Assembly (NCBI GenBank): GCA_910587495.1
Contig: CAJUMT010000095.1
Location: forward strand, 1-12,215
Length of the DNA stretch: 12,215 bases
Direction of reading: 5' to 3'
Source of the DNA: an uncultured Lachnospiraceae bacterium
GTDB taxonomy: Bacteria > Bacillota_A > Clostridia > Lachnospirales > Lachnospiraceae
In this document: piece by piece, positions 1 to 7,176 of the stretch
Layout: each line of letters begins with the position of its first letter
Numbering within the stretch: position 1 is the stretch's first letter
The notes under the pieces: generated by a model
The model's input: the letters and a program-made list of their open reading frames with translations, nothing else
Told to the model about the DNA's origin: nothing
Databases searched by the model: none
Position numbers and translations under genes: made by a program

Positions 1-223
1 TTAAAAGTTTATCCTCGGGACATTCGGCAAGGGCTTTCACATCCGGTAAAGCCTTAACAAATCTCTCAAAAAACGGCTTTACAGCTTCCACTCTTGTCTG
101 CTGCAGCATGATTTCCGACACCCATACCCGATAGGGACTTACCTGCTCCCGCCACGGAAGGATACGGGCATGTCCATCATACCATGAAAGCAGCGGTTTT
201 ACAATGTATTCCAGTTCTGTCAT
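1..223 (-). CDS. mutY: A/G-specific adenine glycosylase MutY, N-terminal part (gene cut by window edge)
   Basis: Base-excision repair enzyme that removes adenine mispaired with 8-oxoguanine. I translated the first 74 codons by hand: the protein starts MTELEYIVKPLLSWYDGHAR and continues with ILPWREQVSPYRVW and then VSEIMLQQTRVEA. The ILPWR motif and the SE(I/V)MLQQT(Q/R)V motif are hallmarks of MutY. The Glu of SEIMLQQT falls at residue 37, the position of the catalytic acid in E. coli MutY. The rest of the helix-hairpin-helix domain, the Fe-S cluster and the C-terminal NUDIX-like domain lie beyond the left edge. The start is ATG at 221-223, preceded by GAGGTG about 8 nt upstream. The gene diverges from the HAD phosphatase gene with a 99-bp gap. 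Confidence 0.92.
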   Translation of the reverse strand, partial: MTELEYIVKPLLSWYDGHARILPWREQVSPYRVWVSEIMLQQTRVEAVKPFFERFVKALPDVKALAECPEDKLL

Positions 224-246
224 CACAGACACACCTCAATTTTATC

Positions 247-275
247 TTGCTTTTTCTTTATATTTCCCATAAAAT
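247..275 (+). promoter_or_regulatory. Putative sigma-A promoter of the HAD phosphatase gene
   Basis: TTGCTT (247-252) and TAAAAT (270-275) are separated by exactly 17 bp. Transcription would start near 282, about 40 nt before the ATG. A perfect 12-bp palindrome, GATATGCATATC (276-287), directly abuts the -10 box and covers the expected start point, so it could be an operator; that is inference. Reading the other strand, I found no equally good promoter for mutY. Confidence 0.55.
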
Positions 276-322
276 GATATGCATATCCAAATACCAAACC
301 ACGATCAGAAAGGAATATAACG

Positions 323-949
323 ATGAAACCAGACAGTATTATTTTGGACATTGACGGCACTCTGTGGAATTCCACGCCTGTTGTTGCCAAGGCATGGAAT
401 GAAGGACTGTCCCAGTATCCGGAGATTGATTTTCGCTACACCGCCGAAATGCTCACAAAACTTTTTGGCCTTTCCATGACTGAGATCGCCGACACATCTT
501 TGCCTTTCCTTACAAAAGAGAAGCGCTATGCCCTAATGGAAGTTTTTTTTGAAAAAGAAGACGAAGCTTTAGAAGCTTCCGACGAAGATCTTCTCTATCC
601 CGACGTGGCGGACACCATACGAAAACTGTCCGAAACATACAAGCTTTTTATCGTCAGCAATTGTCAGTCCGGATATATAGAAGTTTTTCTTAAAAAAACC
701 GGACTTGATCCCTATATCACGGATTTTGAATGTCCCGGACACACTGGACGCACCAAAGGACAGAACATCCGACTGGTGGCTGACCGAAATCATTTGAAAA
801 ATCCTGTTTATGTGGGAGATATCGCGCGGGACCATGAAGCTTCTAAAGAAGCCGGCGTCCCTTTCTGCCACGCCGCTTATGGGTTCGGCGAAGCCAACGA
901 TCCTGACTATGTGATCCAAAGCTTCTCAGAACTTCTGACTATCTTCTGA
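323..949 (+). CDS. HAD-superfamily hydrolase (phosphoglycolate phosphatase-like)
   Basis: Probable small-molecule phosphatase of the haloacid dehalogenase superfamily, 208 residues, cytosolic. All four HAD motifs are visible: motif I DIDGT with the nucleophile Asp9 and Asp11, motif II Ser112 in IVSNCQ, motif III Lys145 in GRTKGQN, and motif IV VGDIARD with Asp166 and Asp170. Residues of roughly 15-90, between motif I and the motif II strand, form a helical C1-type cap as in Gph/PGP-like enzymes. The substrate cannot be told from sequence. The start ATG follows AAAGGAA with about 9 nt spacing. The 3' end overlaps the convergent amidohydrolase gene by 11 bp, so the two mRNAs are complementary at their ends unless terminated inside the coding region. 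Confidence 0.88.
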   Translation: MKPDSIILDIDGTLWNSTPVVAKAWNEGLSQYPEIDFRYTAEMLTKLFGLSMTEIADTSLPFLTKEKRYALMEVFFEKEDEALEASDEDLLYPDVADTIRKLSETYKLFIVSNCQSGYIEVFLKKTGLDPYITDFECPGHTGRTKGQNIRLVADRNHLKNPVYVGDIARDHEASKEAGVPFCHAAYGFGEANDPDYVIQSFSELLTIF

Positions 950-1793
950 ATCGTTCCCGGATTCGGGACTGTGCCAGAAGAAGCGTTTCTTTTGGCACAC
1001 CTGCCTGTTTCAGATATTTATATTCATCTTCTGTCCCCTTTCCGTGGGGAACCAGATAAGCTCCGGCATCGCTTCCAAGCCCGATACAGGCATGAAGGGA
1101 TGCCGCTTTTTTTACCCTGTCTATCTGCATATGAAGATTTTTTTGGACTTCTTCCTCAGGAAAACGGCCGCAGCCTGACAGATTACCCACAGGAGCCAGT
1201 GTCGGAAACCACGGAATCTGCTTTTCAGCCAGCAAAGCAAGTGTTTCTTCTTCCATAAAAAACCCGTGCTCTAAGCTGTCCACGCCTGCCTCAAGGGTAT
1301 ACATGCAAGTCCGGTCCCCGTTACAATGGGCCATAACCGCCATACCCGCGTCATGAGCCGTTCCGATCATATATTTGATATCTTCTCTGTCAAGGCCTTC
1401 TTCGCTCAGCACGCCCGCATGACCAAAATCCAGAAGTCCGCTGACCATAATCTTTATAAAATCCGCCCCTTCTGCTTTTGCCCGTGCTACTAACATTTTA
1501 TATTCTTCATGACTGTCAAAAGGGTGGCCTACAATCCCCCCATAATGTCCCCTTTTATGGATGGCAAATATGGGGGTTCGATAATCAATCCCATATTCAG
1601 GCGCGATCTCTTTCGCAAATTTTGAAACCTCTTTAGCGTCGCCTCCGTCTCTCACAAACCGGATTCCCGCATCTTTGCACTGATCAAGATGTTTTCTGAC
1701 TATGTCTTCACATACACCGTCTTTATGCCGCGCCACTGCGTTCTTGTAGTTAATTCCGTCCATGATCATATGGGCATGACATTCACCCAGCAT
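939..1793 (-). CDS. Amidohydrolase family protein (compact metal-dependent hydrolase)
   Basis: Metal-dependent hydrolase of the amidohydrolase superfamily, 284 residues. The ligand set can be read in order: HxH near the N terminus (His6, His8 in ECHAHM), Lys114 in DFIKIM as the likely carboxylated bridging lysine, His156 in MAHCNG, His176 in LEHGFF, and Asp242 in GLGSDAG. This pattern fits the imidazolonepropionase/prolidase-like branch, but the substrate is not recognisable. The protein is shorter than the usual 380-450 residues: the HxH sits at residue 6, so the flanking beta-sandwich domain is missing and essentially only the TIM barrel remains. The start ATG is preceded by GAGGTG at 7-8 nt. 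It lies 44 nt downstream of the M23 peptidase gene and is probably co-transcribed with it. Confidence 0.8.
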   Translation of the reverse strand: MLGECHAHMIMDGINYKNAVARHKDGVCEDIVRKHLDQCKDAGIRFVRDGGDAKEVSKFAKEIAPEYGIDYRTPIFAIHKRGHYGGIVGHPFDSHEEYKMLVARAKAEGADFIKIMVSGLLDFGHAGVLSEEGLDREDIKYMIGTAHDAGMAVMAHCNGDRTCMYTLEAGVDSLEHGFFMEEETLALLAEKQIPWFPTLAPVGNLSGCGRFPEEEVQKNLHMQIDRVKKAASLHACIGLGSDAGAYLVPHGKGTEDEYKYLKQAGVPKETLLLAQSRIRERFRR

Positions 1794-1837
1794 ATTTTAT
1801 CACCTCGTTAAGAGTATAGCATGGTTCAGGCCAAAAG

Positions 1838-2914
1838 TCACGGGTACATGGAAAAATCAAGCGTCCGCTCATAAGCCTCCGCATCGGGATCTTTCATAAG
1901 GTAGATTCTCCTCCACTCCTTGGTGCTGTCATCTCTGGCCGCTTCAGACTGATTCCTGTATAAAAACCGCGCAATCTGATAACAGTCAATCCAGATCTCA
2001 TTGTTACCGTCTTTCTGGGATTCATCAAAGATCAGCTGCATTCCGAAATGCAGATGAGTTTGGTCAATATTGTTCGTATCTTCCGTCGTGCTGTATCCGG
2101 TATGCCCCATATACCCGATCACATCTCCCGCCAACACAACGGAGCCTTCTTTTAGTTCCGGCTGATAGGGAAACCCCTGTCTTAAATGTGCATAATAATA
2201 GTACCGTTTTTTATCAAAACTACGGACTCCAATCCGCCAGCCTCCATACTGATTCCAGCCAAGGGCTTCCACATAGCCGGATTCCACTGCGATTACGGGA
2301 GTGCCGATTTGCCCCATCATATCGTGTCCCAGATGGTTCCTCTTATATCCGTAACTTCTGGACACGCCAAAATCGTCATAATCATTGTAAGGAAAGCCTT
2401 TGGCTATAGGACTGAAGGCTTTTAGCCCATACCGTTTTTCCCAGGTCTTTTTCCCCTTTTTTCCATCCACCGGTACTTCAATCTCATATTCTCCCACCAT
2501 GCCCCCTAAGACGGCCGAATAAGCTTCTTGATAATAGGGAAAGTACTCCAGATCTTTTACAAGATCTGATAACTTTTGTCCTTTATCTACTTTCTCCTTC
2601 AGAGAGTTCATATACTGGCAAACCGCTCTGTCATCGCCAAAAGCTCCGCCTGTGTAGGAGGCGGTCCAGGCAAGCAGGTCGATCCAGCCGATATGACTGT
2701 CCGTGCCATATGTATCTCTGTCGTACTCATAGGCTTCCGACAGGGCAAATTTTGAAACGCCAAAATCCACCCATTTAATATAGTCTTTGTTCTCCTCCTG
2801 GGCGGGTTCGCCCGACGCCACTGCCGCCTCCAGTTTTTCTTTTTCTGCAGACCAATAAGTCATGCTCCCAAAAACCAGCAAGATCAGAATATTTACAAAT
2901 AAAATACGCCTCAA
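1838..2914 (-). CDS. Membrane-anchored M23 family (LytM-type) metallopeptidase, TTG start
   Basis: Predicted cell-wall peptidase, 358 residues, that would cut peptidoglycan peptide bridges outside the membrane. Residues about 3-20 form a hydrophobic signal anchor (RILFVNILILLVFGSMTY) followed by a charged linker. Residues 45-165 are an unassigned, mostly helical region. The LytM domain spans about 185-300 with a complete zinc site: His194 and Asp198 (HLGHD), the catalytic His243 in YYAHL, and the HxH pair His287/His289 in THLHFG. The active site therefore looks intact. The start has to be TTG at 2912-2914, because an in-frame TAA lies four codons upstream and the next ATG (Met18) would remove the anchor. 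The best SD, AGAGGA, is 12 nt away, so initiation may be weak. It diverges from the cold-shock gene. Confidence 0.85.
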   Translation of the reverse strand: MRRILFVNILILLVFGSMTYWSAEKEKLEAAVASGEPAQEENKDYIKWVDFGVSKFALSEAYEYDRDTYGTDSHIGWIDLLAWTASYTGGAFGDDRAVCQYMNSLKEKVDKGQKLSDLVKDLEYFPYYQEAYSAVLGGMVGEYEIEVPVDGKKGKKTWEKRYGLKAFSPIAKGFPYNDYDDFGVSRSYGYKRNHLGHDMMGQIGTPVIAVESGYVEALGWNQYGGWRIGVRSFDKKRYYYYAHLRQGFPYQPELKEGSVVLAGDVIGYMGHTGYSTTEDTNNIDQTHLHFGMQLIFDESQKDGNNEIWIDCYQIARFLYRNQSEAARDDSTKEWRRIYLMKDPDAEAYERTLDFSMYP

Positions 2915-2946
2915 TTTTCTTTTTTATCCTCTACCCGTTATTATCC

Positions 2947-2975
2947 AATCTATGCCCAGACTATAAGTTTCATGA
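2947..2975 (-). promoter_or_regulatory. Possible sporulation-type (SigE-like) promoter of the M23 peptidase gene
   Basis: On the minus strand TCATGAA (2975-2969) is followed after 14 nt by CATAGATT (2954-2947). This resembles the SigE/SigK pattern of a -35 with ATA-type core and a CATA-type -10. No good sigma-A promoter was found here: GATAAT occurs nearby but lacks a convincing -35. Transcription would begin about 25 nt before the TTG start. This is a by-eye match of short degenerate motifs and could be chance. Confidence 0.25.
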
Positions 2976-3012
2976 CCGTCGATTTTTCTCTTGCTTTGTC
3001 ATCCGATTTTAT

Positions 3013-3041
3013 TTGACATACTTCTTAATTTATGATAGGCT
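3013..3041 (+). promoter_or_regulatory. Putative promoter and short 5' leader of the cold-shock gene
   Basis: A perfect -35 TTGACA (3013-3018) is followed after 17 bp by TAGGCT (3036-3041), a weak -10. The resulting leader is only about 40 nt, much shorter than the long thermosensing leader of E. coli cspA. It contains the inverted repeat GCATGC-GATTAAT-GCATGC (3046-3064), a small hairpin just ahead of the AAAGGAGG ribosome binding site. Confidence 0.5.
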
Positions 3042-3087
3042 ATGCGCATGCGATTAATGCATGCATTTATTTAAAGGAGGTACCATC

Positions 3088-3288
3088 ATGAACAAAGGTA
3101 CAGTTAAATGGTTCAACAACCAGAAAGGATACGGCTTTATCTCCGATGAAGAGGGAAATGACGTATTTGTACATTACTCAGGCCTGAATATGGAGGGTTT
3201 TAAATCCTTAGAAGAAGGCCAGGCTGTTGAATACGAAGTCGTAAACGGAGCAAAAGGGCCTCAGGCTACTAATGTAACAAAACTCTAA
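3088..3288 (+). CDS. Cold-shock protein, CspA family
   Basis: Small single-domain (cold-shock/OB fold) protein of 66 residues that binds single-stranded RNA and DNA as an RNA chaperone. The chain starts MNKGTVKWFNNQKGYGFI, which holds RNP1 (KGYGFI), and continues with RNP2 (DVFVHYSGL); both are close to consensus with Tyr in place of the common Phe in each. The family is usually 65-70 residues, so it is full length. The start is ATG at 3088, which has AAAGGAGG at 7 nt; an in-frame ATG at 3061 lies upstream of that ribosome binding site and would add nine unlikely residues. It is monocistronic, ending before the bidirectional terminator about 100 nt downstream. Confidence 0.95.
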   Translation: MNKGTVKWFNNQKGYGFISDEEGNDVFVHYSGLNMEGFKSLEEGQAVEYEVVNGAKGPQATNVTKL

Positions 3289-3387
3289 TCAGAACATTTG
3301 AATAAATTCTTACATTAAAATAAGTATATATTAGTTTTCCTTATTTATTTTTGAAATGAGAATTATGCAGAATGCAAAACTGAAAGG

Positions 3388-3420
3388 TAAAAACAGGGCG
3401 TTTTATGCGCCCTGTTTTTA
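3388..3420. terminator. Bidirectional intrinsic terminator between csp and the gatCAB operon
   Basis: A 13-bp stem with arms TAAAAACAGGGCG (3388-3400) and CGCCCTGTTTTTA (3408-3420) and a 7-nt loop. The outer A and T runs supply a U-tract on either strand, so it can stop csp transcripts from the left and the aspS-gatCAB operon from the right. Confidence 0.85.
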
Positions 3421-3640
3421 CTATATATAATATAAAAGCGTCCACACGCTATTGTAGATAGTCGAGGTACGGCATCCATTTGCGCGCTTATGTGTTGCCG
3501 CCCCCATTTCATAAAGCTGCCAAACTCAATTATTCGGTTCAACTTTTATGCTATTACTATAGCATGGAAATGTGTCCAAAATATGGGAAAACACTAAAAA
3601 AAACATAAACTAAAAATTCTGATCTTTATAAAAAATTCAG
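3421..3640. other. Intergenic stretch with structured, non-coding-looking sequence
   Basis: This 220-nt stretch between the terminator and the small ORF holds no convincing gene. The part from 3437 to about 3540 is clearly richer in GC than the AT-rich DNA on both sides and contains several complementary segments: AGCGT/ACGCT (3437-3441 with 3446-3450), CGGCA/TGCCG (3470-3474 with 3496-3500), and GCTTATG/CATAAAGC (3486-3492 with 3510-3517, one bulge). The last two interleave and could form a pseudoknot. On the minus strand the first hairpin is followed by a U-rich tail, like a weak terminator. A separate 7-bp hairpin, ATGCTAT-TACT-ATAGCAT, lies at 3548-3565. It may be an operon 3' UTR or a small RNA; I do not recognise a family. 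Confidence 0.4.
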
Positions 3641-3871
3641 TTATCTTCCTGAAAGCTCCCGAAGCTCCTGCAAAAGTTCTAAGTCGGACTTTTGTACTTT
3701 CATATTGGCTGTCACGGCATCCTGCCCGGGTTTCATTACTTTAACCTCGATCACCGTGCCTTCTTCAATGCCTTTAGCAAACATTGCCTGCAAAAATGCC
3801 GCAAATTTAGGGTGATTTTCCGTAAACTGGTTTTTCGCACTCATAAGTTTTAAAATAGACGCAGGATTCAT
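3641..3871 (-). CDS. Small unknown protein, translationally coupled to gatB
   Basis: A 76-residue protein that I do not recognise. It starts MNPASILKLMSAKNQFTENH and is moderately basic at the N terminus. The first ~35 residues look helical (LKLMSAKNQF, HPKFAAFLQAMFAKG), the middle looks like two beta strands (GTVIEVKVMKP, AVTANMKVQ), and the end is a short charged helix (SDLELLQELRELSG). There is no signal peptide, membrane segment or Cys/His metal site. Its ATG overlaps the gatB stop as ATGA, the same arrangement as gatA/gatB, so it is very likely translated from the operon mRNA. It is last in the operon, about 220 nt before the terminator. A role linked to transamidation is inference from position only. 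Confidence 0.75.
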   Translation of the reverse strand: MNPASILKLMSAKNQFTENHPKFAAFLQAMFAKGIEEGTVIEVKVMKPGQDAVTANMKVQKSDLELLQELRELSGR

Positions 3872-5301
3872 GCAAGTTCTCCTTTCAATATTTGATGCAC
3901 CGCCTGGGGATCTGCCTTTCCTTTCATAGCCTTCATTGTCTGTCCCACCAAAAAGCCCAGAGCCTTTTCTTTCCCGCTGCGGTAGTCCGATACGGACTGG
4001 GGATTATCGGCGATCACTTTTTTGACCACTTCTTTAAGCGCCCCTTCGTCATTGACAGTCCTAAGCCCATGCTCTTCCACATATTGCTCAGGATCTATAT
4101 TTTCCAAAAAGATCTTTGTAAATACTTCCTTGGCCACAGAACTGTTGATCGTACCCTCGTCCGTCAATTCAATAAGTTTTGCCAGGTTTTCAGGAGAAAA
4201 ATCAAGCTCGTCGGCCTCCATTTCATGTTCTTTCATCAGACGCATGGTTTCTACCATCAGCCAGTTGGATACCTTCTTGGGTTTCCCGCAGATGGCTGTC
4301 GTCGCCTCGAAAATGTCCGCCATCCGTTTAGCGGAAGTGATGATGTTCGCATCATATTCCGGAATGTCAAACTCTTTTTTATATCGAATCAACTTCTGGG
4401 TCCGGAGTTCCGGCTGCCGTGCTTTGATCGACGCCAACCACTGGTCGCTGATCACGACAGGAACCAGATCCGGTTCCGGAAAATAACGGTAGTCCTGCGC
4501 ATCTTCTTTAGAACGCATGGCATAAGAAGCTTCTTTATTATCATCCCACCTTCTCGTCTCCTGGGTCACAGCCCTGCCCATGGACAAAAGCTCGATCTGA
4601 CGTTCCCGCTCTCCTTCAATGGCTCTTGCGATGGCTTTAAAGGAGTTTAAGTTTTTCATCTCGGTACGGGTTCCAAGGACGTCCGTGCCCGCCGGCCTTA
4701 CAGACAGGTTCACATCCGCCCGCATGGAACCTTCCTGGAGCTTACAGTCAGAAGCGCCAAGATATTGAATAATCAGACGGAGTTTATCAAGATAAGCGAT
4801 AACTTCATCCGCGTTTCTCATATCCGGTTCAGATACAATCTCAATCAACGGCACGCCGCTTCTATTAAAGTCCACCAGGGAACAGTCTTCCCATTCGTCA
4901 TGTATGAGCTTCCCTGCATCTTCTTCCATATGAATCTCATGGATGCCTATCTTTTTTATGCCCGACGCAGTGTCAATCTCTACATATCCGTTTTGGCAGA
5001 TGGGTTCATAAAGCTGGGAGATCTGGTAGTTCTGAGGATTATCCGGATAAAAATAGTTTTTCCTGTCAAATTTGCAGTGCTGATTAATGGTGCAGTTGGT
5101 GGCCAGTCCCACCGCCGCCGCATATTCTACCACCTGGCGGTTCAACACCGGTAAGGAACCGGGCATACCAGTACATACAGGGCAGGTGTGGGTGTTGGGT
5201 GCGCCTCCGAACGCAGTGCTGCAGCCGCAGAAAATCTTCGTCTTTGTTGCCAGTTCCACATGAACTTCCAGACCAATCACGGTTTCATATTGTATACTCA
5301 T
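3868..5301 (-). CDS. gatB: Asp-tRNA(Asn)/Glu-tRNA(Gln) amidotransferase subunit B
   Basis: tRNA-binding and kinase/transamidase subunit of GatCAB: it phosphorylates the side chain of Asp or Glu on mischarged tRNA and transfers ammonia channelled from GatA. It has 477 residues, the normal length. The N terminus reads YETVIGLEVHVEL, followed by a zinc-type cysteine cluster (Cys25, Cys27, Cys40, Cys43 in FCGCST...CPVC). The family signature DRKNYFYPDNPQNYQISQ follows, then GVPLIEIVSEPD and DYRYFPEPDL. The C-terminal helical/YqeY-like tRNA-binding domain runs from about residue 330 and ends in VGQTMKAMKGKADP. The start ATG overlaps the gatA TGA by 4 nt, and the 3' end overlaps the 76-residue ORF in the same way. 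Confidence 0.97.
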   Translation of the reverse strand: MSIQYETVIGLEVHVELATKTKIFCGCSTAFGGAPNTHTCPVCTGMPGSLPVLNRQVVEYAAAVGLATNCTINQHCKFDRKNYFYPDNPQNYQISQLYEPICQNGYVEIDTASGIKKIGIHEIHMEEDAGKLIHDEWEDCSLVDFNRSGVPLIEIVSEPDMRNADEVIAYLDKLRLIIQYLGASDCKLQEGSMRADVNLSVRPAGTDVLGTRTEMKNLNSFKAIARAIEGERERQIELLSMGRAVTQETRRWDDNKEASYAMRSKEDAQDYRYFPEPDLVPVVISDQWLASIKARQPELRTQKLIRYKKEFDIPEYDANIITSAKRMADIFEATTAICGKPKKVSNWLMVETMRLMKEHEMEADELDFSPENLAKLIELTDEGTINSSVAKEVFTKIFLENIDPEQYVEEHGLRTVNDEGALKEVVKKVIADNPQSVSDYRSGKEKALGFLVGQTMKAMKGKADPQAVHQILKGELA

Positions 5302-6788
5302 TTTTTTATCGCTCCCTTCTGTTCCGGCATCTGTGCAAGGGGACAGCGCTCGTAAGCCTTCGTCTTCTCGAATGTGTAAGCAGCGCGGATGATCTTATGC
5401 TCCTGAAAACAGTCCCCGATCAATTGCATACCGATGGGAAGTCCTTTTTTGTCTCTCCCGCATGGCACCGTCATGCCCGGAAGTCCAGCCAGGTTTACGG
5501 AAACCGTATAAATATCTCCTAAATACATTTGAATCGGATCAGTTAAGGACTCGCCGCACTTCGGCGCGGTGGTTGGCGCTGCAGGCGCCAGGATCAAGTC
5601 ATATTTTTGAAACGCTCTGTCAAACGCCTGCCTGATCAGAGCTTTTGCTTTCAATGCTTTTATATAGTAGGCGTCGTAATACCCGGAACTTAAAACAAAG
5701 GACCCAAGCATGATCCGGCGCTTTACTTCCGGACCGAAGCCTTCTGAACGGGACTTTTTATACATATTATGAAGTCCTTGGTACTGATCGGCGCGGTAAC
5801 CATATTTCACACCGTCAAAACGGGCCAGGTTCGAACTTGCCTCCGCGGAAGCTATAATATAATACGCCGGAATGGCATATTCTACCAGGCTTAAGTCAAA
5901 CTCCTCCAAAACAGCGCCTTTTTTCTCCAGCGCCTTTGCCGCTTCCAGAATATGCTCCTTTACTTCCGGCTGCAAGCCTTCCCCAAAATAGTCTCTGGGA
6001 ATACCGACCCGAAGTCCGTTAACATCCTCTGTAAGCGCCGAGGTAAAATCATAGGATTTAAGCCGGACAGAGGTGCTGTCTTTGGGATCGTAGGAAGCAA
6101 TCGCCTCCAGAATCGCCGCGCAGTCGCTTACATCTTTTGCTATCGGACCGATCTGATCCAGGGATGAGCCGTAGGCGATCAGTCCGTAGCGGGATACAGT
6201 GCCGTAGGTGGGTTTCATGCCTGTCACGCCGCAAAAGGAACTGGGCTGCCGGATGGAACCGCCCGTATCCGAACCAAGTGCATAGCTGCACTCCTCTGCC
6301 GCCACCGCCGCACAACTCCCCCCGGAGGAACCGCCTGGTACATGTTCTATATTCCATGGGTTCTTAGTAGGACCATAAAAGGATGTTTCCGTGGTACTCC
6401 CCATGGCAAATTCATCCATATTGGTCTTACCTAAGATGACTGCGCCCGCTTTTTTCAGATTCAGCACCGCCTCGGCTGTGTAGGTCGGTTTGAAATTATA
6501 CAGGATACGGGAACTGCAGGTGGTGTTCATACCTTCTACACATAGATTATCTTTGATGGCTACCGGCACGCCTGCCAGAGGACCTGTAATTTCCCCGGAT
6601 TCTATCTTTTTCTGTATTTCTTCCGCGCTTTTAAGCGCGGCTTCTTCGTCTGCCGTCACATAACTGTTAAGTGTCTGGTCCACTCTTTTGATCTGTGCAA
6701 AGGCCGCCTCCGTAGCTTTGACGGCAGTCGTCTCGCCTTCTTTTATCTTTCTGCCCAATTCCAGGGCAGTTAAACGCATCAAGTCCAT
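5298..6788 (-). CDS. gatA: Asp-tRNA(Asn)/Glu-tRNA(Gln) amidotransferase subunit A
   Basis: Glutaminase subunit of GatCAB, amidase-signature family, which hydrolyses glutamine to supply ammonia to GatB. It has 496 residues. The Ser-cisSer-Lys triad sits at the same numbers as in characterised GatA proteins: Lys79 (VAIKDN), Ser154 in PGGSSGGS, and Ser178 in GSDTGGSIRQP. The start is ATG at 6788, 8 nt after the GGAG contained in the repeat-derived segment GCGGAACTTTAAATAGGAG. The downstream Met4 is less well spaced. The 87-nt gap from gatC contains a shortened copy of the interspersed repeat; the 3' end is coupled to gatB by ATGA. Confidence 0.97.
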   Translation of the reverse strand: MDLMRLTALELGRKIKEGETTAVKATEAAFAQIKRVDQTLNSYVTADEEAALKSAEEIQKKIESGEITGPLAGVPVAIKDNLCVEGMNTTCSSRILYNFKPTYTAEAVLNLKKAGAVILGKTNMDEFAMGSTTETSFYGPTKNPWNIEHVPGGSSGGSCAAVAAEECSYALGSDTGGSIRQPSSFCGVTGMKPTYGTVSRYGLIAYGSSLDQIGPIAKDVSDCAAILEAIASYDPKDSTSVRLKSYDFTSALTEDVNGLRVGIPRDYFGEGLQPEVKEHILEAAKALEKKGAVLEEFDLSLVEYAIPAYYIIASAEASSNLARFDGVKYGYRADQYQGLHNMYKKSRSEGFGPEVKRRIMLGSFVLSSGYYDAYYIKALKAKALIRQAFDRAFQKYDLILAPAAPTTAPKCGESLTDPIQMYLGDIYTVSVNLAGLPGMTVPCGRDKKGLPIGMQLIGDCFQEHKIIRAAYTFEKTKAYERCPLAQMPEQKGAIKK

Positions 6789-6796
6789 ATAGATTT

Positions 6797-6860
6797 CTCC
6801 TATTTAAAGTTCCGCTTCTGCCCTCTCATGCCCGGCACTAGAAGGGCTTCCGCTGTTTAT
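6797..6860 (-). repeat. Interspersed hairpin repeat, internally shortened copy (gatC-gatA gap)
   Basis: On the operon strand it runs from AAACAGCGGAAGCCC through TTCTAGTGCCGGGCATGAGA to GCGGAACTTTAAATAGGAG. Compared with the copies before gatC and aspS it keeps both ends but lacks roughly 45 nt of the centre, including most of one hairpin arm and the ACGGACGCG-containing loop. Its final bases form the gatA Shine-Dalgarno. Confidence 0.75.
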
Positions 6861-6875
6861 AGTTTATTTTGCAAT

Positions 6876-7169
6876 TTATTCTACTGTCCTGGGTACTTTA
6901 AACGCGCCTTCTTTCGCAGCGGGCGCGTTGGCGAGGATCTTTTCCCGCTCGTCGGTATTTTCCACCACATCCTCGCGGAATACATTGTGTACGGGAAATA
7001 CATGGGACATAGGTTCTACGCCATCCGTGTCCAAATCATTTAGCATATCAATATAGTTTAACATATTTCCCATATCCTTCTTCGCCTGCTCTTTCTCTTC
7101 ATCCGAAAGTTCCAGTTTTGCAAGGATGCCTACATATTCAATCATCTCATCTGAAATTATATTTGCCAT
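6876..7169 (-). CDS. gatC: Asp-tRNA(Asn)/Glu-tRNA(Gln) amidotransferase subunit C
   Basis: Small subunit that wraps around and stabilises the GatA-GatB interface, 97 residues. It has the usual GatC pattern: the N-terminal helix motif VGILAKLELSDEEKEQ, then NMLNYIDMLNDLDTDGVEPM with the GVEPM/HV segment, and the C-terminal DVVENTDEREKILANAPA followed by FKVPRTVE. I start it at the ATG at 7167-7169 (MANIISDEM), which has GGAG at 7 nt. An upstream in-frame ATG at 7206-7208 would add 13 residues translated from the repeat and lies before that ribosome binding site. Confidence 0.95.
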   Translation of the reverse strand: MANIISDEMIEYVGILAKLELSDEEKEQAKKDMGNMLNYIDMLNDLDTDGVEPMSHVFPVHNVFREDVVENTDEREKILANAPAAKEGAFKVPRTVE

Positions 7170-7176
7170 TGTCAAT

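Noticed and set aside
3317..3346. AAATAAG/CTTATTT pair as the csp terminator
   Set aside because: All A/T stem with a 15-nt loop is too weak; the strong terminator at 3388-3420 explains termination better.
3421..3507. 28-codon minus-strand ORF starting MGAATHKRANG
   Set aside because: No Shine-Dalgarno before the ATG, and it coincides with the predicted stems and terminator-like hairpin; more likely non-coding.
3892..4650. 252-codon plus-strand open frame opposite gatB
   Set aside because: Antisense shadow of gatB; the translation is rich in His, Phe and Arg without a domain, and gatB is certain on the other strand.
6058..6357. 99-codon minus-strand frame inside gatA
   Set aside because: Out-of-frame shadow on the same strand within an intact gatA; Arg/Cys-rich and without a domain.
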